Assembly (NCBI RefSeq): GCF_900117455.1
Contig: NZ_FPHO01000002.1
Span: 930,001 to 994,000 of the forward strand
Length of the DNA stretch: 64,000 bases
Direction: 5' to 3'
Origin: Hyphomicrobium sp. CS1GBMeth3
Lineage (GTDB): Bacteria > Pseudomonadota > Alphaproteobacteria > Rhizobiales > Hyphomicrobiaceae
The notes below the pieces were generated by a model. That model made no database searches and was not told the DNA's origin. It saw nothing but the letters and a program-made list of their open reading frames with translations. A program made the position numbers and the translations under genes. Position 1 is the stretch's first letter. Each line of letters starts with the position of its first letter. This document shows, piece after piece, positions 1-10,658 of this stretch.

Positions 1-92
1 ATTAGAGCCGGAATTTTAGTGAGCGACCGCTCCTGGACACGACGCCGCAGGTCTGTGGCGCCGGAGGGGTTGCGTGTGCCGAGCGACCCGAG

Positions 93-743
93 ATGAGACA
101 TCCGTCGACCCAAGCCGTTTATGCGTACTGGAACGAGGTGAGAGGCTCGCGGCGCGCGCCTCGCCGTCTTGAGATCGAGCCCGCCCGGATCAGCGATTTT
201 CTGCTCGACACCTTCATCCTTGAACGGAGTGGCCCGGCAGACTTCCGCTTCAGGCTGGCAGGCACCCGCCTTTCCAACAGCCTGGGCCTGCAGCTGCGGG
301 CCCGAGACTTTCTAACCTTCTGGGGTGGCGGCGACCGAGCGCTTCTCGGCCATCACTTGGAAGGGATCGCTGATCTCGGACGGGTTGGCCTCTTCACCGG
401 GGAGGCCGAGCTCAGCGTGCCAAACCCTGCGTTTCCGGCGGCGCCGGCGCCCTTCGAGTTGATCGTGCTGCCGCTCATCCACACCGGACAGGCGATCGAC
501 CGCCTGCTCTGTCATTTGGTTGTATTGGAGCCTCATCGCCTTCTCGCCGGGACGACCATTGCGCGCCTGCGGCTCCTGGCGGCTGAGACGGTCTGGCCGG
601 AGAGTGGCGTCTCCGATCTCGACGCCCTCGCTGAGCGTCAGGCTCCGCTCGGCCCGCATGTGCGCACGGCGCGTATCGTACGGCAGGGCCACCGCCAGTT
701 CCGGGTCTACGACGGGGGCCTCGGAGCGGCCCAGGGCGAATAG
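93..743 (+). CDS. PAS_5-like domain protein, 216 aa
   Basis: A soluble single-domain protein resembling the alphaproteobacterial PAS_5 family (a PAS-like fold of unknown ligand). The family look rests on the N-terminal pattern: an early YAYWNE segment, a basic patch near residues 20-25, then I-x-P-ARISDFLLDTF and F-RFRLAGTRL. There is no transmembrane segment, kinase or cyclase output domain, so it would act as a stand-alone sensor or partner protein. The next gene encodes a double PilZ protein and the third a transglutaminase-like protease; PAS_5 and PilZ genes are often close in this order, but no shared operon is proven because about 230 bases separate them. No clear ribosome binding site supports the start, although the frame is well filled from this ATG. 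Confidence 0.72.
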   Translation: MRHPSTQAVYAYWNEVRGSRRAPRRLEIEPARISDFLLDTFILERSGPADFRFRLAGTRLSNSLGLQLRARDFLTFWGGGDRALLGHHLEGIADLGRVGLFTGEAELSVPNPAFPAAPAPFELIVLPLIHTGQAIDRLLCHLVVLEPHRLLAGTTIARLRLLAAETVWPESGVSDLDALAERQAPLGPHVRTARIVRQGHRQFRVYDGGLGAAQGE

Positions 744-977
744 CAACCGATACCTGTCGCCCGGCGCGAAACCCAGGCCGCCCCTTTGCGCGTTTTCCGG
801 CATAAGATGCCATGCAACGTCTTGTTTCGACCGCTGGAAAGCGTGCGAGGACGGGTCAGCGGTTAGTCGTTCATTAAGTCTGCTGTTTCATTATGGGACT
901 GCAAGGCTCGAGAGCCGCTGTAATGGCGCTTCTCGAGGTCGCGAAGGTGTCTGCTTCAGTATGTGCGGATTAAAGCA

Positions 978-1610
978 ATGTCGTCCACCTCAGCAGCCAG
1001 CACCCTGAAGCCGTCGCTGCGGCTTGACACGCGCATCGTCCCCGATCGGCGCCGCCATAAGCGCTACCCGCTCGCCCTCCTCGGCCGCTTCATGCGCGCC
1101 AACAAGCAAGAGTTCCCTTGCCGCCTCAACGATATCTCGGTTGGCGGCGTTTCGCTGATGGCCCCGGTCGAAGTCGACATCGACGAACGCATCGTGGCTT
1201 ATCTGGACGAACTAGGCGGCATTGAGGGCGTCGTGGTGCGGGTGTTCGACGGCGGCTTTGCCATGTCGCTCCGCGTCAGCCAGCACAAGCGCGAGAAGCT
1301 CGCGGCCCAAATCACATGGCTCGTCAACAAGGATGAGCTCGGCAACTCGTTTGGACGTCGCCATCACCGCATCTCGGTTCCTAACAAGACGTCAACGCTG
1401 AGGCTCGCCGACGGCACGACCGTCGACTGCCGCGTGCTCGACGTCTCGCTCTCCGGCGCCTCGATCGGCACCGACGCGCGTCCGCCAATCGGGGAGGAGG
1501 TCATGTTCGGGAAGCTGCGCTGCAAGGTCATGCGCTACCACGACCGCGGCATCGGCGTGCAGTTTCTCGACATCCCCGACCCGGAAGCTTTACGGCGATA
1601 TTTCGGCTGA
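978..1610 (+). CDS. Tandem PilZ-domain protein (c-di-GMP receptor candidate)
   Basis: About 210 residues carrying two PilZ-like halves. The first has the basic cluster RRRHKRYP followed by N-D-I-S-V-G-G, the second RRHHRIS followed by L-D-V-S-L-S-G-A; these match the RxxxR and (D/N)xSxxG signatures that bind cyclic di-GMP in PilZ proteins. Both halves therefore look binding-competent. There is no membrane segment or catalytic domain, so it would be a free receptor acting on a partner. I chose the ATG at 978; a GTG at 963 adds five residues but has a poorly placed ribosome site. About 100 bases upstream lies TTAG-N7-TTAAG (863-878), a one-mismatch CtrA-like box, too weak to assert. Confidence 0.85.
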   Translation: MSSTSAASTLKPSLRLDTRIVPDRRRHKRYPLALLGRFMRANKQEFPCRLNDISVGGVSLMAPVEVDIDERIVAYLDELGGIEGVVVRVFDGGFAMSLRVSQHKREKLAAQITWLVNKDELGNSFGRRHHRISVPNKTSTLRLADGTTVDCRVLDVSLSGASIGTDARPPIGEEVMFGKLRCKVMRYHDRGIGVQFLDIPDPEALRRYFG

Positions 1611-1748
1611 CGGGGCGCGATAAACATGTCCCGTGGGGAATATAAATTTGGCTCAAATTTTGCTCGATTTCTGGCTGCGTACTTCAGACGGCCACGACAA
1701 TTCTGGAGTAATGTAGGCCGTGTGAGAGGGTTCGTTGGGGTAGTGAGT

Positions 1749-2396
1749 ATGATGCGTTTCGTAGTGTGCGTGGCCGGTTTGCTGGCGGCAGCAGCCGGAT
1801 CGACCAATGCCATGGCGGAGCAGGCGGTTCCTAAGACAGTCGCCTTCAGCATGTCGCCATTCATGCGGGTCTACGGCCCGGCTCAGCCGCCTTACGGCTT
1901 TGTGCGCTTCTGCGAGCGTCACCCGGAGGATTGCAGCCCGCAGCGTATCGAGGACGTGCGTTTCCAACCGACGCCCGAGCGCTTGAGCGAACTCGACGAG
2001 GTGAACCGCTGGGCCAACCATGCCGTCCAGCCGGCAACCGACCAGGAGATTTACGGCGTCAGCGAGCACTGGACCTATCCGGTGGATCGCGGCGACTGCG
2101 AGGATTATGCGCTTTTGAAGCAGAAGATGCTGCTTGCGCGCGGGTGGCCGAAGAGCTCGCTTCTGCTCACCGTCGTACGTGACGAGAAGGGCGAAGGCCA
2201 TGCCGTGCTGACCGTACGCACGGCGCAGGGCGACTTCGTGCTCGACAACAAGATTGATGACGTGCGGTTGTGGAATACCTCGGGCTACTACTTCATCATG
2301 CGCCAGTCTTACCTCGACCCGCGCGTGTGGGTGTCGCTCGATACCAACGACCGCTCGGCGCCTGACGCGATCGCCGGCGTTGGTGCCGGTCAGTAA
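1749..2396 (+). CDS. Transglutaminase-like cysteine peptidase (BTLCP family), exported
   Basis: The frame is open from 1626, but the ATG at 1749 gives a protein that opens with a typical signal peptide (MMRF, a hydrophobic run, and a cleavage site near A-M-A), so this start is preferred. The mature part contains the family's triad: Cys117 in RGDCEDYALLK, His151 in GEGHAVL and Asp166 in FVLDN. Bacterial transglutaminase-like cysteine peptidases act in the periplasm; the best known, LapG, cleaves an adhesin under c-di-GMP control, and the PilZ gene just upstream fits such a link. No LapD-like partner is visible here, so the substrate is unknown. A strong terminator follows. Confidence 0.85.
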   Translation: MMRFVVCVAGLLAAAAGSTNAMAEQAVPKTVAFSMSPFMRVYGPAQPPYGFVRFCERHPEDCSPQRIEDVRFQPTPERLSELDEVNRWANHAVQPATDQEIYGVSEHWTYPVDRGDCEDYALLKQKMLLARGWPKSSLLLTVVRDEKGEGHAVLTVRTAQGDFVLDNKIDDVRLWNTSGYYFIMRQSYLDPRVWVSLDTNDRSAPDAIAGVGAGQ

Positions 2397-2476
2397 GATC
2401 TTGGTCGGCGGCCTCAGCCGCCCGCTAATTAGTACCGAGCCCGGGCTCCCTGCCCTGCCCAACCGGGCTCACCCTC

Positions 2477-2515
2477 GAGCCGGACGTGATTCCCCCTCGC
2501 GTCCGGCTCAAATTT
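2477..2515 (+). terminator. Rho-independent terminator of the BTLCP gene
   Basis: Perfect 10-base inverted repeat (2477-2486 and 2500-2509, arm GAGCCGGACG) around a 13-base loop, followed at once by A3 and a run of six T. It lies 80 bases after the stop of the protease gene and before the convergent carbonic anhydrase gene. Confidence 0.85.
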
Positions 2516-2557
2516 TTTGATGAGGTCGATGCGAAGCGGGCGGCACGGCGATGCTGA

Positions 2558-3088
2558 TCAGGCCGTCGGTTTGAGGCCAGCCTTGTAGCGTTTCCAGTTC
2601 TTGACGTAGCGTCCGGCCGCGCCGCCGAAGTGCTGCACGTCCTCGTCCGTCAACTCGCGCACGATCTTGCCCGGCGAGCCCAGCACCATGGACCGCGGCG
2701 GGATGACCTTGTTCTCGGCAATCAGCGTGTTGGCGCCGATCAGGCATTCCTCACCGATACGCGCGCCATTCAGAATGATCGAGCCGATGCCGATCAAACT
2801 GCCGCGGCCGATCGTGCAGCCGTGCAGCATCACCATGTGGCCTATGGTGCAATCCTCGCCGATGTCGAGCGGAAAACCTGGATCGGTGTGCAGCACGCAG
2901 CCATCCTGCACATTGGACCGAGCCCCGACGCGGATCAGCTCGTTGTCGCCGCGCAGCACTGAGCCGAACCAAATACTGGCGTCGGTCTCGATAGCGACCT
3001 TGCCCAGAACCACCGCATTCGGTGCAACCCAATAGCTGCCGTCCGCCGGTGTCGCGACGGCCACGCCGTCGAGATCGTAGAGCGCCAT
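2558..3088 (-). CDS. Gamma-class carbonic anhydrase family protein
   Basis: 176 residues forming a left-handed beta-helix of hexapeptide repeats (for example I-G-A-N-T-L, I-G-I-G-S-I). The three zinc-binding histidines of the family are present: His67 in VLHTD, and His84 and His89 in GHMVMLHGC. Family members hydrate CO2 or act as structural trimers such as YrdA/PaaY-like proteins; which applies is not decidable here. The start at 3088 gives MALYDLDGV, the usual start in homologues; the open frame runs far upstream to 3928 but only through other genes. It follows the DUF3126 gene by 14 bases and probably shares its transcript with cysE. Confidence 0.9.
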   Translation of the reverse strand: MALYDLDGVAVATPADGSYWVAPNAVVLGKVAIETDASIWFGSVLRGDNELIRVGARSNVQDGCVLHTDPGFPLDIGEDCTIGHMVMLHGCTIGRGSLIGIGSIILNGARIGEECLIGANTLIAENKVIPPRSMVLGSPGKIVRELTDEDVQHFGGAAGRYVKNWKRYKAGLKPTA

Positions 3089-3102
3089 GATCGTCCCGTC
3101 CC

Positions 3103-3318
3103 TCAAGCCTCCTCGAGATCCATCTCGAGAATGGCCATCTGGAACTGATAGGAGATTTCTCCCTCCTCCTCCTCGCGATAGAGGGTGGCGACGAACTCGC
3201 CGCCGATGAAGACCTCGGCCATGTCCTGCTTCTTGGGCTGCGCGCGCACCTCCAGCTTCGGGGCGCCGAATGTCTTTCTCAGATACGCCTGCAGCTTGGC
3301 CAGCTCTTCCTTCTTCAC
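3103..3318 (-). CDS. DUF3126 family protein, 71 aa
   Basis: A short acidic protein starting KKEELAKLQAYLRKTFG and containing FIGGEFVATLYREEEEGE, the conserved pattern of the alphaproteobacterial DUF3126 family. Function unknown. The start is a GTG preceded by AAGGAG at good spacing. It sits 66 bases after cysE and 14 bases before the gamma-carbonic anhydrase gene. The DUF3126-cysE neighbourhood recurs in Rhizobiales, which suggests, without proof, a link to cysteine or thiol metabolism. Confidence 0.88.
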   Translation of the reverse strand: MKKEELAKLQAYLRKTFGAPKLEVRAQPKKQDMAEVFIGGEFVATLYREEEEGEISYQFQMAILEMDLEEA

Positions 3319-3384
3319 CTGTCGCTCCTTGTCTTTGGGAGACCGAGAACCGCTTCGGCCGACACGACCAGAAGCGTTCGCGGC

Positions 3385-4254
3385 CTAAAGCATCGCATAG
3401 TCGTCGGGGATGGTGGACGTCTCCGAGATAAACGTCTGGTCCATGCTGCGCGCCGGTTCGGCCGTTCCAGCAGGACCAACGATGCGTGCGGGGATGCCGG
3501 CAACGGTGACGTGCGGCGGCACGTCCTGCAGGACGACGCTGCCAGAGGCGATGCGCGAGCAGTTGCCGACGTGGATATTGCCCAGCACCTTGGCGCCGGC
3601 GCCGATCAGCACGCCGGAACCCACCTTCGGATGCCGATCGCCGATGACCTTGCCGCTGCCGCCCAGCGTCACCCCGTGCAAGAGCGAGCAGTTGTCGCCG
3701 AGGGTCGCCGTCTCGCCGATCACCACGCCGGTCGCGTGGTCGAGCATCAGCCCTTTGCCGAGGCGAGCCGCCGGATGAATGTCGACCGCGAACATGCGCG
3801 AGGCCTGGCTCTGCAGGTAGAGCGCGAAATCGCGACGGCCCTGACGCCATAGCTCGTGCGCGAAGCGGTGCGTCACGAGCGCGTGGAAGCCCTTGAAGTA
3901 AAGAAACGGCTCGAGATAGCGGGTGCACGCCGGATCCCGCTCGAGCACGGCGGCAAGGTCGGCACGGAAAGCGCGACCGAGGTCCGGCTGCGAACCGAGA
4001 ACGTCGCGGAAGGTGTGCACGATGAGGCCGGCATCCACATCGGCGTGGCCGAGGCGCTGCGCGATGCGGTGGCAGATCGCTTCCTCCAGCACGGCATGGC
4101 TGGCTATGGTGGCGTAGATGAACCCGGTCAGCGCCGGCTCGGCCGCCATCGCCGCCTCAGCCTCGCTCAGAAGCGAGCGCCAGACCCCATCCTCGTCAGC
4201 GCGGTTAGCCCCATGGCGGGCCTCGCTAGGCGCCTTGTGTTTGGCGCTGTTCAT
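3385..4254 (-). CDS. cysE: Serine O-acetyltransferase
   Basis: 289 residues. The N-terminal half is the helical SATase domain (E-P-x-L-x-x-F, A-T-I-x-S-H, F-Y-x-K-G-F-H-A-L, H-R-x-A). The C-terminal half is a hexapeptide-repeat beta-helix with IHPAARLGKGLMLDH, GDNCSLLHGVTLGG and DRHPKVGSGVLIGAGAKVLG, including the catalytic His of DHATG and the His of RHP. It makes O-acetylserine from serine and acetyl-CoA, the first step of cysteine synthesis. The ATG at 4254 is preceded by GAAGGAG at 8 bases; the frame is open further upstream without support. It is the first gene of a likely cysE-DUF3126-carbonic anhydrase operon. Confidence 0.95.
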   Translation of the reverse strand: MNSAKHKAPSEARHGANRADEDGVWRSLLSEAEAAMAAEPALTGFIYATIASHAVLEEAICHRIAQRLGHADVDAGLIVHTFRDVLGSQPDLGRAFRADLAAVLERDPACTRYLEPFLYFKGFHALVTHRFAHELWRQGRRDFALYLQSQASRMFAVDIHPAARLGKGLMLDHATGVVIGETATLGDNCSLLHGVTLGGSGKVIGDRHPKVGSGVLIGAGAKVLGNIHVGNCSRIASGSVVLQDVPPHVTVAGIPARIVGPAGTAEPARSMDQTFISETSTIPDDYAML

Positions 4255-4276
4255 GTCGTTGCTCCTTCGCGCCGCG

Positions 4277-4322
4277 GGAGGCCCCAAAACGGCCTCCTCA
4301 CTGCCCGGCTCTCCGAGCCGGG
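4277..4322. other. Two adjacent hairpins in the cysE leader
   Basis: Inverted repeats 4277-4283/4291-4297 (GGAGGCC arms) and 4304-4311/4315-4322 (CCCGGCTC arms, 3-base loop) lie directly upstream of cysE on its transcript. Neither is followed by a T run, so they are not plain terminators; they may be leader structures or remnants of a palindromic repeat. The rest of 4255-4531 shows no gene. Confidence 0.4.
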
Positions 4323-4531
4323 CTCGGCAGCATTATAAGCCGGTTACGGCTTTGCCATCAGATGGAAGATAGCTCGGCTTTCTCGCTCTAGGGGGTACCG
4401 GTGTGCGCCCGCCCCGTCAATCGTTAACCGGCCGCACGCACGCGCATTTCGGCCCTCTTGAGGCTTGGCGCCGCGTTGCGCACAACCGTTTCCCGCCACA
4501 AGCTGGATTCGCTTGATAAAGGGATGAAACC

Positions 4532-5335
4532 ATGACCGATACGCCTCAGAGTGCCGCCGCGGATCTCCAGCTCGAGATCGAGGGGCCGCTGGCCTGGATC
4601 GTCGCAAGCAACCCTGAGCGGATGAACGCCTTCACGGCCGGCATGTGGGCCAAGATTCCCGAGCACGTTGCGGCCGCGGAAGCGGACCCGGCCGTCCGCG
4701 TCATCATCCTGCGCGGGAGCGGGACGCGCGCCTTCTCGGCCGGCGCCGACATCTCAGAGTTCGAGACCCAGCGGTCCGGCGCGGCCGCCGCCGACTACGA
4801 CAAGCTGAACCACGCCGCGTTCTCGGCGTTGCTTGCCGCCACCAAGCCGGTGATCGCCATGATCCATGGTTTCTGCCTCGGCGGCGGGCTAGGCATCGCT
4901 GCCTGTGCCGATCTCCGTCTTGCCGACGACAAAGCAACGTTCGCCATCCCGGCCGCCAAGCTCGGGCTCGGCTACAATCCGCGGTGGGTGCCGCCGCTAT
5001 TGGCGCTGGCGCCGGCTGCGTTCGTCAAGGAGATGCTGTTCACCGGGCGTCGCTTCACGGCAACCGAAGCGCTCAGCATCGGCCTCGTCAACACGCTCGT
5101 TGACACGGACATGCTGGAGATCGCGGTGCGGACGCTCGCGAGCGATATCGCCGCCAACGCACCGCTCTCTGTGCGCGCCGCGAAGCTTACGATCAACGAG
5201 CTCTTGCGCCACCCCGAGCACCCGGACACGACCGCGCTCGATGCTGCCGTGCAAGCCTGCTTCGACAGCGCGGACTACGCCGAGGGGCGGCGTGCGTTCC
5301 TCGAAAAGCGCAAGCCAGCCTTCCAGGGCCGCTGA
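4532..5335 (+). CDS. Enoyl-CoA hydratase/isomerase family protein
   Basis: 267 residues of the crotonase superfamily: N-terminal beta-sheet, the oxyanion-hole segment R-A-F-S-A-G-A-D-I, and H-G-F-C-L-G-G-G-L-G-I-A-A-C-A-D. Of the two catalytic glutamates of true enoyl-CoA hydratases, the first (normally in P-E-x-x-L-G) is replaced by Ala in PAAKLGLG, while the second (K-E-M-L-F-T-G) is kept. It may therefore be an isomerase, a decarboxylase or another crotonase, and no pathway partner is adjacent. The ATG follows AAAGGGA at proper spacing. The acyl-CoA substrate cannot be read from the sequence. Confidence 0.88.
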   Translation: MTDTPQSAAADLQLEIEGPLAWIVASNPERMNAFTAGMWAKIPEHVAAAEADPAVRVIILRGSGTRAFSAGADISEFETQRSGAAAADYDKLNHAAFSALLAATKPVIAMIHGFCLGGGLGIAACADLRLADDKATFAIPAAKLGLGYNPRWVPPLLALAPAAFVKEMLFTGRRFTATEALSIGLVNTLVDTDMLEIAVRTLASDIAANAPLSVRAAKLTINELLRHPEHPDTTALDAAVQACFDSADYAEGRRAFLEKRKPAFQGR

Positions 5336-5366
5336 TCGGCCAACCGTTTCAGCGGATTCAAAAAAA

Positions 5367-5388
5367 TTGCGTGTTCACATACACGCAA
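5367..5388 (-). terminator. Palindrome with A-tract (terminator on the minus strand, or operator)
   Basis: Perfect 8-base inverted repeat TTGCGTGT (5367-5374) / ACACGCAA (5381-5388), flanked on its left by seven A. Read leftwards it is a hairpin followed by T7, the form of a terminator for minus-strand transcription. No minus-strand gene ends immediately to its right, so an operator role upstream of the small peptide gene is equally possible. The rest of the gap 5336-5641 shows no other gene. Confidence 0.4.
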
Positions 5389-5641
5389 CGCAGCACGACG
5401 CAAGCGCCGCCAACTCCCGGAAAATTCTTTCTTCACGCGCTACAGATCGCCGCCATTTATGGTGCGGTGCACGATCGTTTTTCGTTTGGCACGGAACGAT
5501 TTTGCTCAATACTTCTTTGTGCTTGACGGGCCCCTTCCCTGTCACGCCCTCCCCTAACGGGGACGACCACACCCTGTCTACGACGTGCGTGACGAAACGA
5601 GCAGCCCCCCAAGAAGCCGGCTTCACCGGCAGGAGGCAACG

Positions 5642-5725
5642 ATGGACCTCACGATGCGACTGAACGTATTTGCTGCGCTCATGTCTTTCGGATTCATCGC
5701 TGCCATCGTGGTTGGCATGGTCTGA
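5642..5725 (+). CDS. 27-residue hydrophobic membrane peptide
   Basis: A very short gene encoding a peptide that begins MDLTMRLNVF and then is entirely hydrophobic to its end at GMV: one transmembrane helix and nothing else. What makes it convincing is its setting: a perfect AGGAGG ribosome site seven bases before the ATG, a long gene-free leader, and a strong intrinsic terminator about 75 bases after the stop. Similar short peptides of the form MRLN-hydrophobic occur in Rhizobiales as far as I recall, but I know of no function. It could regulate a membrane complex, as many small membrane proteins do; this is inference. Confidence 0.65.
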   Translation: MDLTMRLNVFAALMSFGFIAAIVVGMV

Positions 5726-5801
5726 GCTTCCCCCCTGTCGCTTTCCATGGCGACCACGACGGTTCAGCTCATCCGCTCCTCCTGATGCGGGCACGCAAGG
5801 G

Positions 5802-5836
5802 AAAGGCGCGAGACCCCAAAGGTCCCGCGCCTTTTT
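5802..5836 (+). terminator. Strong rho-independent terminator
   Basis: Stem AAAGGCGCG-A-GACC (5802-5815) pairs with GGTC-C-CGCGCC (5821-5831) across a 5-base loop and runs into T5 (5832-5836). It closes the transcript of the small membrane peptide just before the convergent gene ending at 5857. Confidence 0.85.
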
Positions 5837-5856
5837 CGTGCAGCGCTGGATGCGCG

Positions 5857-6204
5857 CTATTTCTTTAGATGGTAGCCGAGGATCGCCGCAGCGAGAACAG
5901 CATACTCGGCCCGCACGCGTCCCCACGGAATCTCGGAGAGCAGCGGGATCTGCGATCCCCAGGTCCAGAGCGCGGCCGCGATCAGCGCGAACACGAGCGA
6001 CCACGACAACGTGTGGCTCGACGGCGTGCCGACGTCCTTCAGGATCTGCGCCGCGATGATGCCGATCAAGAACACGACGATGGCGGCGACGACGGCGAAG
6101 ATGAAAAGACGAAAATCGCCAATTTTGATGAAGCCCATGAGGGCGGTGCTGCCGAACCAGCCGATGACGATCTGGAGCAGCAGGAGTACGAGACGTCCAA
6201 GCAT
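5857..6204 (-). CDS. Small membrane protein with four predicted helices (115 aa)
   Basis: Starts MLGRLVLLLLQIVIGWFG. Four hydrophobic stretches are visible at about residues 3-24, 30-55, 63-82 and 93-110, with a charged C-terminus (YHLKK). The ATG at 6204 follows a GGGGGAG ribosome site; the frame extends upstream but with no membrane character. I recognise no family. The neighbour at 6367-6726 has the same length and the same helix layout, with matching points such as a polar loop after helix 2 and a C-terminal G-Y-basic motif, so the two look like tandem paralogues. It lies downstream of metH2 on the same strand, so co-transcription is possible. Confidence 0.7.
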   Translation of the reverse strand: MLGRLVLLLLQIVIGWFGSTALMGFIKIGDFRLFIFAVVAAIVVFLIGIIAAQILKDVGTPSSHTLSWSLVFALIAAALWTWGSQIPLLSEIPWGRVRAEYAVLAAAILGYHLKK

Positions 6205-6366
6205 GTGCAGGATCTCCCCCAGGTTGCCGCCGCACGCTTCCCCTCCGGAACGGCGGATACCCCAATGTTTAGAGCACGATTCACACGCCAAGTTGACAAC
6301 AACCAGCGTCAAACCTCGTCTAGCACGAGGCTCCTCTATGCGAAACAATGGTTTGGGTGCGCTGGC

Positions 6367-6726
6367 TCAGGCGCTTGTGCGGCGGGTCGTGTAGAAATAG
6401 CCGGCGATCGCGGCCGCGACAGGCGCGAACGTGAAGCCGTGCGTCGCGAATTCCGATACTCCGACCTGCGGCCCGAGGAGGATAAGCGCCACAGCTGCCG
6501 CGAGGATCGCGAACGACAGGGCCGCGACAAGTGACAGCAAGGTCGGCCGGGCGATGGTGTCGGTGATGCGTGAGCCGATGAAGGCGCCAATCAGCACAAT
6601 GACGGCTCCGACAGCCGCCACCGCGTAATAGTAGGTGGGGCCATAGCCCATCACCATGCTGACGAGATTCGGTGCCGCAACCCAAGCTGCCGTCGCCTGC
6701 GCCACGGCCAGATTCACAAACGGCAT
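6367..6726 (-). CDS. Small membrane protein with four predicted helices (119 aa)
   Basis: Starts MPFVNLAVAQATAAWV. Hydrophobic stretches near residues 8-27, 33-53, 63-86 and 97-112 suggest four helices; the third is followed by GPQVGVSEF and the protein ends with GYFYTTRR. A strong GAGGAGGGG ribosome site precedes the ATG. It begins 47 bases after the stop of metH2 and precedes the similar protein at 5857-6204, with which it shares topology and several short motifs. No recognised family or function. Its place after the methionine synthase genes may only reflect read-through. Confidence 0.7.
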   Translation of the reverse strand: MPFVNLAVAQATAAWVAAPNLVSMVMGYGPTYYYAVAAVGAVIVLIGAFIGSRITDTIARPTLLSLVAALSFAILAAAVALILLGPQVGVSEFATHGFTFAPVAAAIAGYFYTTRRTSA

Positions 6727-6773
6727 GTCCCCCTCCTCGCCCCTCTTTCACGGGCCATATCGATAGGCCGCGA

Positions 6774-9470
<2,697 letters not shown>

Positions 9471-9516
9471 GCTTCTGATCAACTCTTTCTGTAGTCGTTG
9501 GCGCGGTGCTGTTGCG

Positions 9517-10581
9517 TCACCCATGCACGAAGGGCTCGAGGCCGGATAGGCGCATCTTGGGTGCGATGTCCGGCACCTCGCGCGGCGGGTATTTCGACAC
9601 ATGCTCGGCGATGTGCTGGATGTGATCCGGCGTCGAGCCACAGCAGCCGCCGATGACGTTGATCAAGCCGTCCGCCGCCCACGGCTCGGTGGCGCAAGCC
9701 ATATCATCCGGCGTCTCGTCATAACCGCCCATGGCATTCGGCAAGCCGGCGTTGGGATAAGCGGAGATGCGCACGTCGGCGATATGAGCCAGCTCGGCGA
9801 GGAACGGCCGCATCAGGTCAGCACCCAGCGCGCAGTTGAGCCCGATCGAGAACGGCTTCAGGTGCCGCATCGAGTACCAGAATGCCTCCGGCGTCTGGCC
9901 AGAGAGCGTGCGGCCCGAGCGGTCGGTGATGGTGCCCGAGATCATGATCGGCAACTCGGCGCCAACCTCGTCGAAAGCCTCGAGCGTGGCGAGGCCGGCG
10001 GCCTTGGCGTTCAACGTGTCGAAGATGGTCTCGATCAGGATGATGTCCGAGCCGCCCTCGATTAGGCCTTTGACCTGCTCCTTGTAGGCTTCGCGCAACT
10101 CGTCGAACGAGACGTTGCGGTAGCCTGGGTTGTTGACATCGGGCGAGATCGACGCGGTGCGGTTGGTGGGGCCGACGGCGCCAGCGACAAAGCGGGGCTT
10201 GTCGGGCGTCAGCTTCGTATATTTGTCGCATGCCGCCCGCGCGAGATTCGCAGCCGCGACGTTGATCTCGTACGAGAGATCCTCCATGCCGTAGTCCGCC
10301 ATGGAGATGCGCTGCGCGTTGAACGTGTTGGTCTCTATGATGTCGGCGCCAGCCGCGAGATACTGCTCGTGGATGTCCTGGATGATCTTCGGCTGGGTCA
10401 GCACCAGGAGATCGTTGTTGCCCTTGATGTCGCGCGGCCAATCCTTGAAGCGCTCACCGCGATAGCCGGCCTCGTCCAACTTGTGACGCTGGATCATGGT
10501 GCCCATGGCGCCGTCGATGATCAGGATGCGCTTGGAGGCAGCCTTCTCAAGGATGGCGCGGATGTCTTTCTTGTTGCTCAT
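9517..10581 (-). CDS. metH: Methionine synthase, homocysteine methyltransferase domain protein
   Basis: 354 residues equal to the N-terminal homocysteine S-methyltransferase module of MetH (COG0646 type): [10 protein letters not shown] near the start, D-I-I-E-T-N-T-F-N, and the zinc ligands Cys in SIGLNCALG and the Cys pair in [13 protein letters not shown]. The reading frame ends cleanly after the module (LEPFVHG) and the remaining MetH domains restart 46 bases later in another frame. This is a stable domain split known from several proteobacteria, not an obvious recent frameshift, because each part has a proper start and stop at a domain border. It catalyses methyl transfer to zinc-bound homocysteine with the partner protein. 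Confidence 0.92.
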   Translation of the reverse strand: MSNKKDIRAILEKAASKRILIIDGAMGTMIQRHKLDEAGYRGERFKDWPRDIKGNNDLLVLTQPKIIQDIHEQYLAAGADIIETNTFNAQRISMADYGMEDLSYEINVAAANLARAACDKYTKLTPDKPRFVAGAVGPTNRTASISPDVNNPGYRNVSFDELREAYKEQVKGLIEGGSDIILIETIFDTLNAKAAGLATLEAFDEVGAELPIMISGTITDRSGRTLSGQTPEAFWYSMRHLKPFSIGLNCALGADLMRPFLAELAHIADVRISAYPNAGLPNAMGGYDETPDDMACATEPWAADGLINVIGGCCGSTPDHIQHIAEHVSKYPPREVPDIAPKMRLSGLEPFVHG

Positions 10582-10592
10582 TCTCAGCTCCT

Positions 10593-10658
10593 AGGGGTCA
10601 TTCCGCCAAACGGCATGACCCCTGATTTTTGCCGTGCTTCTTTTCGGAAAGCACTCTA
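10593..10658. repeat. Palindromic (REP-like) unit pair between metF and metH1
   Basis: Two dyads in tandem: AGGGGTCA/TGACCCCT (10593-10600, 10616-10623) and GTGCTT/AAGCAC (10634-10639, 10649-10654) around TTTTCGG, then TCTA. The second unit matches the ends of the longer element at 26207-26253 (GTGCTC, TTTTCGGAAA, GCACTCTA) and resembles a REP family frequent in Rhizobiales. The CTA at 10656-10658 supplies the TAG stop of metF. Confidence 0.65.

Noticed and set aside
863..878. TTAG-N7-TTAAG upstream of the PilZ gene as a CtrA site
   Set aside because: One mismatch in the first half-site and the last base; such sites arise often by chance, unlike the two exact boxes near 60 kb.
2558..3928. 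Open frame of 456 codons reading through the carbonic anhydrase gene
   Set aside because: Only the last 176 codons look like protein; the upstream part runs antiframe to DUF3126 and cysE and is rich in Arg, as GC-rich shadow frames are.
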